From Priapulus caudatus (Eukaryota; Priapulida; Priapulimorpha; Priapulimorphida; Priapulidae): 64,000 nt of DNA. Shown one piece after another: positions 12,627-24,700 of the stretch. The stretch lies in NCBI RefSeq assembly GCF_000485595.1, contig NW_014577085.1, positions 658,288-722,287 of the forward strand, read 5' to 3'. Positions within the stretch are counted from its first letter, which is position 1, and each line of letters begins with the position of its first letter. The translations under genes were made by a program, and so were the position numbers. Under the pieces are notes generated by a model that was not told the DNA's origin, did not search any database, and worked only from the letters and a program-made list of their open reading frames with translations.

Positions 12627-14219
12627 ATTAATTATTTATATTCTTATTTACTTACACCAATGTGCCAACAATAACATACCTCGCAATTACAACAGACAGA
12701 ACTCTCCACGTCATAGGCTACAATACTTCAACCACTTATTTTACTTTTATCTCCACTACTGTCTAGGTGATTCCTGTCTCAAGCTTCATTCTACCTTTCA
12801 AACCTCCTATTGGTACTTTAACATTCTCCAAATTTTAAAAATAACAGACTACATAATCCATCTGAGCACTAGTACCATTAAGCAACTTGGAATGACGAAT
12901 GTTTAATGTAATACAATTGTACTGGCTAGATTTGTGTGATTAGTAGCCACCCTAACTACACCAACATCTATATCATATATATGCGTGCAGTGCATCTTGG
13001 ATCAATGGCTAACCAATATTTCAAAGTTCAAGTTACTGCCGGAACTACTCATAAAAAGACGGCTGGAACCGGATCTTTATAATAATTTTATTTATGTTAA
13101 TAAAAACATCTTACTGGCAGGCAATTATAATTTTAGCATTGTAGTTTGTACTTCCTGCATAATGGTACTCTGTTCCTTTAAATATAAAAAACACCCTGCT
13201 AAGCTAAAATTTCTCTTGCACTGAAAGCAGCCGACTCATACACCTAACAATCATCTTGTAATTAGAACATTAGGCATTACCCTACAGCCTACACACCTGA
13301 GTGATCTGCCTGCTACAAAGGTTTCTTATACATAAGAGGTACAGTGGCGCACCGCCGTTGTCAAATTTAACATCGCCGTTGTGAAAATGTTCTTGTATTT
13401 ACCCGCCGTTGTCAAAATAGTGTCAACCAAAAAATAAATAGATCATCAAGTGCTTCTGGCATATTTAGAGACTGCATGAGTTGATATTTAGAGTTATTCT
13501 GGCATATTCATTCACCTGCATAGTCTGTATGCGTGCCTACGTCACGCCTTTGAATCCATCATGCACGTTTTTCCCCAAACTGGCCATTACCTCCTTTGTC
13601 TAATTTTCCCTCAGAAGAAACCCTGTATTATACTGTTTCATTTGGTCCACTTATGTCCCCTAATACTATGTAAAGCCACACCATACTTGACATGGCTATT
13701 CATGACAATTGGAATTTGGAATAGGTACAGCACTCCAAGATGCATCGGCATTGATTTCTAAGCAACATCACAGTTAGTACACCACTTTATTGACAACCAG
13801 ATTATTTTTTGACAATTTTGTCTCAGCTGGCCTGCTGTGCTGATTCTATAAGGCAGCAATCCTTGCCAACCAAATTGGGCAGTTTAAGGTATCAGGTTAT
13901 AAATTCTGGTTACAAGGGCTTTAGCATTTAGCTCTCTAAATTCTACACTCCTGTAGCAGAAATATTAACATTTCTATGTGAAAAGCATGGAATTCCGCTC
14001 TCAGCACTCAATACATCGCAGGGGAAACCCTGTAGGACACCAGCTGTTCACACCTTCCACCATTTCACTGGCTTCATCGCCAGTCGCACCAAGATCAACG
14101 ATTTTTAATATTATTCAGATTTTCCAGATACCTAACTAATTAACACAACACTAAGAGTTTACACACTGTTTCATGTGGCAATAATATTAAAAAGTTTAGC
14201 AAATAAACGTGTACTATGC
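12627..14219. other. Gene-free stretch
   Basis: No protein similarity is recognised in any frame. CCGTTGT-type short repeats near 13350-13420 are the only local structure noticed. Confidence 0.45.
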
Positions 14220-15111
14220 CAGGGTTCTCCCCAGGATGAAATTGAAACAGGGGGAAGGGACCGTGCGAGCGCAGCGAGAAAAAAAAAGCTAGGGGGGTCC
14301 GGGGGCACGGCCCCCCCAATTTTTTTTTTAGATCTTAGATCTCTGTTGCATTTTGGGACATGTTTGAGTTGATTTGTTTTCTCTGATCTGGTGTGTCATT
14401 TTTTATATTTTTTGTTTTTAAACTAGGGTTTATGGGATAACTATGGGAGAACTTGAAGGCAACTTGTTATTTTTTCGGGCAAGTACATAAAAATGAACAG
14501 CATCAGTTTAGTGGATGTATCATTTATTGACATGTATTGCAATAAGCAGAATCTTTTCTGTAAAACTTCATCATTAATGTCATGATTCATCCACTGTGAC
14601 TCTACTTTGTCACATCTACTCGACGCTGGCGCATGGCAGCCCAACAGTCAACTGCCTGGTCGAATGGGAATTCTTGCCGAGGTGGCCCCTCAATTGCCAG
14701 TAGCAGCAGCGCCTCCAAAGCTGACTCACTCAGCCTGTTCCTCATGTAGTTTTTGACTATGCGCATGTAGGAACTGTTCAAAAGAGCTCTCTGCTGATTG
14801 GCTTAGCAGTGAGGGTGACCAGCCAATCACAGCAAAAAACACAAGTGTGCTTTGGTTACTGCTCGCAAAATGGCGGCATCAACAAATGATCGATTCCCGC
14901 GCTGTCAAACTTTTATTTTGAACTGTCACGCTGAAACTCTGCTGAAAATAGTGTATTTCAATTTGGCGATAACATTTCCTATCCGGGTGGTAGAATTTAA
15001 TAAGAGCGGAGGTAATTTAAACGTGGCGCAACGATTGAAACGGGGGAGGCGGGGGGAGTTTTCCCAAACGGGTCGGGCGCGCCCGGTTTGCGCAACGTAG
15101 GGAGGGGCCTG
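14220..15111. mobile_element. TIR element, CAGGGTTCTCCC family, 5-bp flanking repeat TATGC
   Basis: The left end reads CAGGGTTCTCCCCAGG. The right end reads CGTAGGGAGGGGCCTG. TATGC flanks both ends (14215-14219 and 15112-15116). Related copies at 48070-48538 and 51957-52410 share the ends and the subterminal TTGAAACAGGGGGA and GCGCAAC motifs, and appear to be flanked by TGGTT. A 5-bp duplication argues against classic hAT, which makes 8 bp, despite the CAGGG ends. No transposase is seen. Confidence 0.68.
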
Positions 15112-15555
15112 TATGCATGTTCCAACGTGAATGGCGAGTCAAGCATGCGTATGGCCCAGCATTGGTCCGAACATGCAAGGTGCAGAAACCTCTGTTACAC
15201 CCACTGTGGCAGGTTGTGATTCGTATTGTCAACAACTGCTGATAAACACAGATTATTTTCAATCGAGCTTTTATTGAGGGTGTATGCTTGTAAATGAGAC
15301 AAGGTGTCAGTTATTCAAGTGTGGTACTAGACAGCCACACTCCATTATTAAACAACAAAAAGATCAATATTGTAATTATCAAAATTAAATGAGCTATACT
15401 AGTTTTTGTTAACTCATCTTGACTAAAACATAGATCGATTAATCAAATTGGATGTGAGGGTAGTGCGTTACATCATGCACACAACGTACCTAACACACTA
15501 CGCCACTTATCAACCTCTGATAAACCTGACTTCTTGCAGTAGCGGTAGGGCTTCA
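15112..15555. other. Gene-free stretch
   Basis: No coding or repeat structure is recognised apart from the element boundaries on either side. Confidence 0.4.
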
Positions 15556-15872
15556 GGCCATAATAAAAATATTGTTTGTTTGCCCTCACCCGATCGACCC
15601 ACCAAAAAGGGGCTGACTCAAAAAAAATTATTGACCTTTCCCATTTTTTTTTTTACAAATTGTATTACTGTACATTATATAAATCTATAGACAATACATT
15701 ATATGTACCAAGCAAAACAAACATTCAACATAAAAGGCATCTCCACACAAGCACACCCGTTCTGAATTTGTAAAAAAACACCCCCCCCTAAAAAAAAGCC
15801 TACCTACCTACCCACCCAAACTTTTCAGCCTGGGTCGGTCGCAGGCAAACAAAGATGTTTTTAATTGAGGCC
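15556..15872. mobile_element. [23 protein letters not shown] ends
   Basis: Terminal inverted repeats of about 40 bp pair the left TTGTTTGCCCTCACCCGA with the right GGTCGCAGGCAAACAAAG; the outermost bases are GGCC at both ends. It is 317 bp with no coding sequence. Flanks are TCA on the left and TTA on the right, compatible with a degenerate 3-bp duplication. The same ends occur at 29852, 37988, 38782 and 41780. Confidence 0.75.
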
Positions 15873-18190
15873 TTAGTACTAGATTAAAATCATGGGATAA
15901 AAAGTGTTTTTTTTCCAAGATTTCCAGTAGCAGTACGCTGTTGGCCGCAAAAAAACGATAGCCGAAATCTCTTTTCAAATTATGCATAGGTGTCAAGTTA
16001 CTGCACAAAAATATGATGTTAATGCACTTTACCCCCTAGTTTTCTCTACTAGTGAAGTCCTGTGTCAGGGTTAGTCGTGGCTGCGATGATACGCACCACG
16101 CGATCGAGGCGCTTTCTTTGGGCCATTAGCCGCTTACACATGAAGCGGTGGCAAGCAGAAGGAAGAGTGACCACACGAAAGCGCACACGAAAGGCAGTGA
16201 AGAGCGAGAAGGAAAAGCAACAGCACAAAGGGGCACACGAAGTGGTAGGGAGCTGAGAGCAAGATAGACAGTGCAGAACAACCAAGGCAGTAGTGAGGAT
16301 GCAGTAACAGAGACAGCACAGACGAGAATGCAGAGAATAGACGTGATGGAGGGAGGTGAAGAGGACAGGGAGTCACGAGCGACAGAGACGAGCATGAAGT
16401 GTCAACGACTCAACGCATAGATTGGTAATATTTTATTGTACGCAAACACGATTCTGTGAAGCTGGCCAGCTATTTACGGAAGTGAAATTTTGATTTAGTT
16501 GTTACATAAGGACTTTTTTTAAGCTCAATCGTGTAATTTGGTTAAATGGTGCGTCGACAATTAATAATTCAACACTTACGATAGCAATAAAATGCTTTGT
16601 AACAACCTGCTACTTCTGCAAGAAACCTCTGCAAGGTATAACATGAAGTAACCCGACCAGGCTGTGTGACTGACGTCAATATACCGCCTGACATCCATCC
16701 ATTGGAAAATCTTGTACCTCTACAAAAACTGCCGAACAATTACGTATATCTCAAATAAAATAATCATCTAAGCATTTCTGCCTTGTTTTGTATTAAGTAT
16801 AACCTTCACCTTATAAGTTATAGTATTCCAGCATTGTTATTAAAACTAATACCTCAGTTCGCTGTGCACAGTGTAAATTTCAAGAGCCAAACCGAAATTT
16901 CAACCAACCGCCATGTTTTCACTGCGCATGCTTTAAATTGCTTTTCGATCGGAACGCGGAAAACCCGAAACGATATAACATACCATAGCGTTGCAACTCA
17001 CGTTGGCGCGAGCATAAATAAGCATCATATACTTGTATATATATATAAATATTAAAACATTGAAAACCAGGAAACATCAATCTACAACAACTTGCCGTGT
17101 GTTTAGGCCTACGCACTGTGAAAATCAGTTACATTGTCGATTTTAGTCGCACTGAACATGGCCGACATGGCGGCTGTCTGGTTGTTTTGATCCAATTCAT
17201 CTCAGAAAAACAGCATAACTCGATAAATAAGTACCTAGCGCCCAGTAGCGCCCAGTTACCGCGAGCAAGCCAGAGGTTTATAGATTCGTTTGAGCTATTA
17301 CATGTGACGCTAGCTGTGTCGATGGTTGGATACCGAGCCAACTACAAGGATTTATGGGCAAGAATTTGAAACGGTATTCTAACCCTAGCAATACCGTTTC
17401 TTGGAGCTAAACATGAAGGTGGCTTCGTTTATTAGGTAGGTTCTGTGCATGATGTTATACACAACCCGGGGTAATATATAGGTTATCACTGCTATTAATT
17501 AACACACCTAATGGTACTAGAAAGATTTTTAAGCGGTCACAGCTTTTCGTTTTCAAATATCATATTCATACACGATACATACGTACATGCTGGGTGCGGC
17601 CGCCGTAGAAACACCTATAGGATGGTACATGCAATTTTTAGACATAAATAATCAAAGTATTTACAATTAGTGTAAACTAGAGAAATCGCCTTACTGGTTC
17701 TTATAATATTGATAACATAGAATACAGGTAATACCTTGAACAGTGCCAAATACTTCGAAGTTCACTGAATAAAGTTTTCCAGCTGCAGCCATTTTGAAAT
17801 ACTACCGCCCCCTATCGCGTAGTAAATACATTATTCATTGCTGCCATTTTTAGCTTATTATTTATGAAAATTCATACTATAAATAGCGATTTAAAAATAC
17901 GTCTTGAGTATTTTTCCATTTTATTCCTTAATAATGTGATAATATATTGCCGTAGTACTAAGATAGTTTGTACAATTTATCGGGAAGTATCCCACACGCT
18001 GAAATAAATTACCGCGCGGGGCGCTGCAAACCGTGTTGCTATCGAGGATCATGTAAATATTTTGAAGCGTTTCCTATCTTCCAGTTTCATTTTAATCTAT
18101 AAAACTGTGGTACGTGTACATATTAGTTAAGATTGGAGCATTTGCTATACCGAAGATTTTGCTAAGGTCATCCCGTGCTCCCGTTAGTGA
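15873..18190. other. Gene-free stretch, purine-rich block at 16060-16420
   Basis: The 16060-16420 block is purine-rich on the plus strand and open in several frames, but it encodes only low-complexity Lys/Arg or Ser/Leu-rich peptides. I see no domain or splice structure that would support a gene. Confidence 0.4.
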
Positions 18191-18440
18191 ACCAGTCTGT
18201 GTTAAAACGTAGTACTAGTAGTAGTAGTACTAGTACTAGTAGTAGTAGCAGGAGTAAGATAATAACAAGAGTGCATAATACTAATAGTAATAGAGATGCA
18301 TCTCTATTATGCACTCTTGATAATAATATTAATAGCCTAGGTTCCTATATTAATTTATTATCTTACTCCTGGTAGTGGTAGTACTACTACTAGTACTAAA
18401 TTATAAATAGTAATACTACTAATAGTAATAGTTCTTGTTG
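18191..18440. repeat. Foldback sequence with AGTAGTACTAGT arms
   Basis: The arms GCAGGAGTAAGATAATAA and TTATCTTACTCCTGG, extended by ACTAGTAGTAGT-type tracts, face each other around an inner palindrome (CAAGAGTGCATAAT paired with ATTATGCACTCTTG near 18266-18320). It is a strong hairpin with no coding role. Confidence 0.7.
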
Positions 18441-18588
18441 ACTGGTTTTCTGAAAACCAGATGAGACGGGATACTAGAGAAGCGTTGCCGAAGGAGGTTG
18501 TTGACCCGAAGTGCTGAGGCGCAGATCTTGCGCGCAGTTCCGCGGCAAGGCGCACGGCGGACCGCGGGAACGTCCACGACAGTATCAG

Positions 18589-18655
18589 CGCTGGCAGCTT
18601 ATGGATCCGTGCGCCGAATGCTTAGGCCGGCGCACGCATCCATAGCTGCCAGCGA
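18589..18655. repeat. GC-rich hairpin, about 27-bp stem
   Basis: CGCTGGCAGCTTATGGAT pairs with ATCCATAGCTGCCAGCG. The stem continues through GTGCGCCG and CGGCGCAC, leaving a loop of about 10 bases. It sits just upstream of the retrotransposon fragment. Confidence 0.7.
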
Positions 18656-18711
18656 ACAGTCCACAATTTTAGTGGGGGACACAGAGGGCAGACAAATTTC
18701 AAGGCCTCGCA

Positions 18712-20274
18712 GTGGGTAAAGATATCCACAATAGGAATCCTACCTTCAGTATTCAGGGTGCTGACATAAAGTGTAGTGATGATAGTGTACTACTAGTCCT
18801 AGTACTTGGTGTAACCCTCGATTACATGTTAAATTTTGATGTTCACATATCAAATATTTGTAAAAAAGCCGCTAGGCAAATCAATGTGCTGCGACGCATT
18901 GGAAGGTACCAGGCCTCGAATTAAGCGACGAGAGGGGCAAGGCAATTTTTTAGGGGCATGTGAGAAATTGCCTTGAATTTTCTCTAAAATGGATGGGCAC
19001 CGAGGCAATTTAAAAGGCATCAAAGGCAACTCTCACAATTTGAGAAGGGCCCCAAGGCACTTTTGTAAAATAACGGAAAACTCAATACAAATTAATAAAC
19101 TTTTTTACCGTGTATGTACAGACCGTCTCCCGCCCCACATGTACATCGTCTTCCGCCCCATGTAAGCTTACACCGTACACGCGACCCTGTACCCCCTCTG
19201 CTAATGAAGTACAGTAACAGGGTTCACATTAACTTTTTATTTCACTAGACACATCGGGCTTAGTAACTGAGGAAACCACTCAGCCCTGACCTAATTTCAC
19301 TAGCCCAGACCCAGACCATTGTTATGAAAAACTTGGTGTCATCGGTATGAATTCTACTAAAATTTCTCTAACATTTACTGCACTTAGCAAGCTATTCACA
19401 CCGTACAGATCACACAGCTGGCCATTCTTGCGGCGAGCGTCGTTCCCGCGCTTTAATCGCGCGCGGGCCGAAATTCATGTGCAACATTTAAATATTCGTG
19501 TTAATTACCATGGGCATACACAGGCGCAGTGGCGCACGATTTATCGATCGTCTACTGGCAGCGGTTGGCAGCCAAGCCACGTTATTGTTTTGCCGAAGGG
19601 TAGACTGGAATCGGCCTCACGCTTCTGCTAGACAATGTACACGCTCGCGACAAACTGTGGCGGCGCCGAACCAGTCTACGCCAGTGGCACCGACGGCAAT
19701 TACAGAAAAAAGGGCAGGCAGGTCACTGCCGTCGGTCGGGTTGGATTTTCAAGGGCAGTATGGCGATTGATAGGGCACCGACGGCAATTGCCGTCGGTGC
19801 CGTCGGTTAATTCGAGCCATGGAAGGTACATACCTACTAGTTGTAGGAAGGTAATTTACCAGTCCTTCATCAAATCAAATTTTAATTTTTGTCCCATTAT
19901 ATGGCATTTTTTTGTCCGTGAAGCCAACAGTAAAAAGTTGGAAAAGTTAAACTGTCGTGCTCTACGCCATGTGTATCAAGACTATATATAGCAGTGATTA
20001 TGAATCACTCCTTTTGAAAGACGTGTCTACATCACTAGGCCTACGTAGACAAAGACAGATTGCTGAAGAGGTTTACAAGATCCTAACCAGACACTGTCCA
20101 TCCTATCTGTCAAATTTAATCTCACCCAAAGATATTTGTTATAATCTACGCAGTAAAAATGTAAAGGTCCCACGTTTTAAAACTGTAACATATAGAAAAA
20201 AAAGTTTTTGTTATTATGGTGCCAACCTATGGAATGAACTACCACAATGTTTACGCGATAGTGAAAGTCTCTAA
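18712..20274 (+). pseudogene. Non-LTR retrotransposon reverse-transcriptase C-terminal fragment, split by a hAT-like insertion
   Basis: The segments 18712-18909 and 19822-20274 together resemble the end of the reverse-transcriptase frame of jockey/CR1-type LINEs. The first carries LGVTLDYMLNFDVHISNICKKA and ends RRIGRY. The second continues with YQSFIKSNFNFCPIIWHF, LEKLNCRALRHVYQDY and, after a frame change near 19990, GANLWNELPQCLRDSES. The 5' part of the element is missing, the frame is broken, and the 18910-19821 element interrupts it, so it is inactive. Confidence 0.8.
18910..19821. mobile_element. hAT-like non-autonomous element with 8-bp target duplication GAAGGTAC
   Basis: The ends read CAGGCCTCGAATTAAGC and GGTTAATTCGAGCCATG, a 17-bp imperfect inverted repeat with the CAGG start typical of hAT elements. 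GAAGGTAC occurs immediately before (18902-18909) and after (19822-19829). The 912-bp body has repeated AGGCAATT and GACGGCAATT motifs near its ends and no transposase. It interrupts a reverse-transcriptase reading frame, which independently marks the insertion site. Confidence 0.88.
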
Positions 20275-20469
20275 GGTGTTTCAAAACTTTATAAAATACG
20301 TGCAATGGTACAGAATGCGGTGTGCTCTATGTAAGTTACTATAATTTCTTCCGGCATACAGGCATTTTTGTGTACAGGCCTTCTGTCTCACTTCACACTT
20401 GTAATTACTTTTATTTTATCTTATTGCTGTGTCTCATTTCTCAGCTTGTAATTGTTTTTATTGTTTTTA

Positions 20470-21060
20470 TTAGCTCATCTGATGTAGTCGGATGCAGCTT
20501 GTAGAATCGCATGATCGTCCGTGCGTCCGTGCGTCTGGCCCTCCGTCGGTGTGTCTGTCCGTCAACAGTTGGGCACAAATCTTAACCGCTCGACGTACGG
20601 TCACGATATTGCGGGACGTGGGGGGTAATCCGAAAACGAGTTGGGATGTCGAAGCTGGAGGTCAAAGGTCATAGGTCAAGAAGTGTAAAAGAAGGGGGAA
20701 CATTCCCTCTTAACTTAAGGTTATAGGGAGGAAATGCAGAATTGCGGCACAAATCTAAACGGCTCGACCTAGTGCTCGTGATAGTCGGTGTATAGCATCA
20801 CGGTAGGAAAAGCCATCACTGTGCCGAAATATTGGAGGTCCACGTCAAAGATCAATGGGGAACAGGGCAGATTTAGACATTTTTCTGAGGACATTGTGTG
20901 ACGGAGCGATTGAAAAACTTTTTTGTTTCAGCGGTGACCTACCATTTTTATGGCTTTATTGAAAGGACCATGAAAGTGTGCTTTCCACTGACGTGCGAAG
21001 AGTAAGTGTCTGATAACCTTTTGACCCTCAAAAGAAGGTTAAACATGGATTTGTTTACTG
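20470..21060 (+). repeat. R1 repeat copy
   Basis: It starts at TTAGCTCATCTGATGTAG and follows the R1 order of landmarks: a GTCCGTGCGTCC run, CAACAGTTGGGCACAAATC, CGGTCACGATATT, AACTTAAGG, the GTGATAGTCGGTGTATAGC region and TTTTGACCCTCAAA. Its far end is truncated against the next retrotransposon fragment. Confidence 0.75.
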
Positions 21061-21084
21061 TTAGAAAGAATTTGACTGCCGGGT

Positions 21085-22430
21085 TTGCTAGTAAAATCTA
21101 TACATCTCTACAATCACTACACTCGGCCTAGCCACTGCAGCACACAGGAGCTGGCACGGTGGTTGAAAGCCTCCAGGGCTACAGGGCTCTGGTAATAGGG
21201 GGCATTTAAGGAGATGTCCCATAGTCTGGTCCGCCCCGCATTCACATTCGGTTGGGCCATCTTCAGTGTGTCCCCATTTCTGCATGAGTGCCCTGCATCG
21301 ACCAAACCCTGTCCTGAGGCGATTTAGGCATAACCACATCGGCCATGCCTCGTTGGCTCCAGGTGGGAGGGATTCCTGGGGTCTGAGTGAAAGCTTATGT
21401 TGGCTTGCCTGAAGATGCTTTGACCATTGGGGGGCGATCCTGTAGTGTTGGAGGTTGCCATCCAGGGGTTGAACCGCGTGGATAAAACTGTGCTTGGACT
21501 TTAGTCATTACTGTACTGGATCTGGATAGTTTACTGCGTATACCACGGTTACGTGGATAATAACGCAGGGACATTCCGTAAGGAATAAACGTCCAGGGCT
21601 ATAGCTAGCCGTGAGGTGTGACCTAGCTTGGGTAAAGCCAGGTAGTTAGCCTTTTAGTCGAATGGCACTGAGGGTGGTCACAGCCAGAGTTTTTTTGCAC
21701 CCTCAGTGGTTCTTTTACATCCCCATTGGCCTTAGTATTACTGGAGACAGGACCGCCATTTTACGTGGTCATCCGAGCCACGGAAGATTCACAGTCTCCA
21801 ATGTTGAGAGCCAGGTTTTTACACCTTGAGAAAATTCACTGCCCCGGCCAGGGTTTGAACTCACAGCCTTCAGTGGACAGTATACGTGGCCTAACCACTG
21901 GGCCACGAAGGCTCTCGTGATGGACTGTTTCATGATGGAAGAGGGGTGGCGAGGGTCATTTTCTTGGTTAAGTTTCTCTACTTGGGATGAAGCTATTTGT
22001 CTAACGTGTGGAGGAGCAATGCCACAGAGCAGGTAGAGGTCATCTATGTTGGTTGGTCTCAAGCATCCAGAAATGGCTCTGAAGGCAGTGTTCAGAACTG
22101 GGTCAGTTCCTCATTTAGTAGTGGCCAACTTCTTTAGAATACTGTTTCTGGCATCCACTTTGGCATTTGTCTTGATGATGTGATCCTTGTAAGTTAGAGA
22201 GCGGTCTAAAGTAACACTTAGATAGACTGGGCTATAGGTATGTGTCGGCCATTTCTCATACCATTTGACTTTCAGTTGGAAGTTTGCATCCTTGTTCTTT
22301 AGATGGAAGGCACTTATTTGTGTTTTTCCGGAATTGGCTTGTTGATGGTTTGCTGTGTAATAGGTGGTTAGGCCTGCGAGAGCATTGGTGATGGACTGCA
22401 TTCGGCTTCGTCAAAGGACTGTTTCTGTGA
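21085..22430 (-). pseudogene. Non-LTR retrotransposon C-terminal fragment, degenerate
   Basis: On the minus strand, 22401-22111 encodes a reverse-transcriptase tail (SVTLDRSLTYKDHIIKTNAK and ARNSILKKLATTK). About 22060-21950 carries NIDDLYLLCGIAPPHVRQIA. About 21350-21180 encodes LNRLRTGFGRCRALMQKWG followed by a CxCG...HLLxCP zinc-knuckle-like end. This order fits jockey-superfamily elements. Internal sequence is missing, a SINE interrupts it, and no single frame is intact. Confidence 0.78.
21690..21915 (-). repeat. tRNA-derived SINE
   Basis: The minus strand begins GAGAGCCTTCGTGGCCCAG, then TGGTTAGGCCACG (A-box-like) and GAGTTCAAACCCTGG (B-box-like). A core follows with CGGATGACCACGTAAAATGG and AGGTGTAAAAACCTGG, and a TGTAAAAGAACCACTG tail. 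It is inserted in the LINE fragment. Its ends are approximate. Confidence 0.72.
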
Positions 22431-23154
22431 AGCAATGCAGAAACACGTGTTATATGTTATATATATGGCTGTACTTGTTATGTGAGCTGTGTCGACTCTT
22501 GCCGCCATGATACAGAACTGCGGCGAAACGCGTTTTTCGAAGTGTTTTTTTTCCGTTGAGCAAATATAGGCTTCATACATATTTTTACAGTTTTATTTTC
22601 AAAGCTAACGTTCAGTTAAAGTGTAGTGAGTTATTTACTTACGTCTTTACAGTGGTTTATCACAAAAATGTGCGCAGGAATGCATCTTTGATAACTTGGG
22701 TTGCGCTAAATACGGTATTATTGCTTTTATCAGCTCTACTGAAATCTATCATCTGCAGCATTCTCTATCGATTTAAACAACTTTTTTCTATTTTTGTCTT
22801 CTGTATAATCTCTTGGTCCTTCTATACTAACCCTAACAAGGTTACTCTGCATTATGTGTTGTTATTATGTTGCAATGGGGCATGATTACAGTGGATCAAG
22901 GATAGTTTGGAACTCCCACAAATTCCACAATATGTTTTCGCATATGTGCTACACTAATCTGGGTTGCTAAACTAGGCTTGGGCACTCCCAGGTCCATATT
23001 GGTAATCATAGCGGTAACGATAACACATTTCTGTAAGATAACACAGTCATATAATATGCTCACACTATACTTTGCTTTTGTCTATAGAGGCATTACAGGA
23101 AAAGGGAATAGAAAACTTGACAGCTACTGTGGTGTTTAACATTGATTGCCAAAC
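22431..23154 (+). promoter_or_regulatory. Presumed 5' region of IFT43
   Basis: This stretch between the LINE fragment and the IFT43 start codon should contain the promoter and 5' UTR. I see no TATA box at a convincing spacing and no coding sequence. The start context (AAACATGG) is favourable. Confidence 0.35.
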
Positions 23155-24663
23155 ATGGATGAAGATGATCTAGATTTCATGCCACACTCACAAGTACAGA
23201 ATCAAACACGTGTAAGTGGTGATCTGTAACTATAGATAGCTGTTGTGGCTGCATGCTAATATCTTGTGTTTATTCAAAGAGTCATTATTATTGAGTACAC
23301 AGACTGCTTTTGCTGCCACACATTCTCTTTCAGGTGAGGGTATACATGAGTCGAAATTAAGTTATGTACGTGTGATTGAGTTTTACTTCTATCTTTATAT
23401 CTCTCTCCCCTTCTCTCTCTCACTTCCCCTCCCTCCCTCCTTCCCCTTTTATCACTTTGCCATTATTATTGAGTGCATGCAGACTCCCAGCTATCACACA
23501 TTGTCTTTCAGAGATGCATAGTATTCTGATAGTATATATACATAGAGTTCTTCGTAAATACCACTCGCGCATGCGCTGAGTTATCGGCACGTTGCATGCT
23601 GGTCTAGCTGATGATCACGAAAGTTTGCAAACTACGCTAGCGATGTATGTCTGTGCAGTATGTTTGAGAATCAGACAGTAGTGCGTGCGTGCGTGCGCAC
23701 GTACACGTGCGTGCGTACGTGTGCACATACACATGCATGCGTGTGTGCGTGTGCACGTACATCTGCGTGCGTGCGTGTGTGCGTGTGCACGTACACGTGC
23801 GTGCGTGCGTGGGTGCATGTGCACGTACACGTGCGGGCGTGTGCACGTACACGTGCGTGCATGAGTGGGGGCATGTGCACGTACATGTGCGGGCGTGTGC
23901 ACGTGTGCGTGCGTGCATGCGTGTACACGTGCGTGCGTGCGTGTGTGCACGTACACGTGCGGGCGTGCGTGTGCACGTACACGTGCGGGTGTGTGGACGT
24001 ACACGTACGTGCGTGCATGCGTGTGTGTGTGCATGCGTGCATACGTGCGTGCGTGTGCACGCACACGTGCATGCTTGTGCACGTAAATACCGCCACCTTT
24101 CAATACAGGTTGCTACGTACGCTAGCGATATCGTGCTCTCCTCTCCATAGAGGGCGTTACCAGTGATCACTACCTATCCCAGCGTGCAACGCACGAGCGA
24201 TATTTGCGAATAACACTATTGAGAGAAGTTAAATTATGTATGTGTGATTGAGTTAATTTAGACCCTCATCCTCTAGGTCTCTCTTTCTCTCCCCCCCCAT
24301 ATCTCTCTCTCTCTCTCTCTGTCTGTCTCTGTCTCTTTCTCTCCCCCCCCCATCTTTCTCTCTCTCTCTGTCTGTCTCTGTCTCTTTCTCTCATTCCCTC
24401 CCCCTCCATTCCTCTCTCCTCTCTCTCCTCTCTCTCTCTTCTTTCTCATCTCTCCCTGTCTCTCCTCTCTCTCTCCTCTCTCTATCTCCATCTCTAGCTC
24501 TCTCGCTCTTTCTCTCTCCCTCTATCTATATTTCTATCTTTATATAGACTCTATCTATCCATCCATCCATCCATCCATCCTTCCATTTATCTATTTATCC
24601 CTCTTTTCCCATTTCCTCACTCCCTCCCCTCTCTCTTTTATGTTTGTTCTATCTCTCTCTCTT

Positions 24664-24700
<37 letters not shown>

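Noticed and set aside
16049-16395. Overlapping frames on both strands near 16.1-16.4 kb
   Set aside because: Composition-driven Lys/Arg-rich and Ser/Leu-rich peptides with no matching splice sites or family motif.
21840-21915. Functional tRNA gene on the minus strand
   Set aside because: A- and B-box-like motifs are present, but no complete cloverleaf can be drawn and a SINE core and tail follow.
23683-24090. CRISPR-like array
   Set aside because: Repeat units vary in length and have no unique spacers. The host is eukaryotic and the tract is a simple repeat.
23615-24170. Several overlapping open frames of 140-177 codons on both strands
   Set aside because: They translate a GTGC/ACGT simple repeat and give His/Thr/Ala or Cys/Val repeats in all frames.
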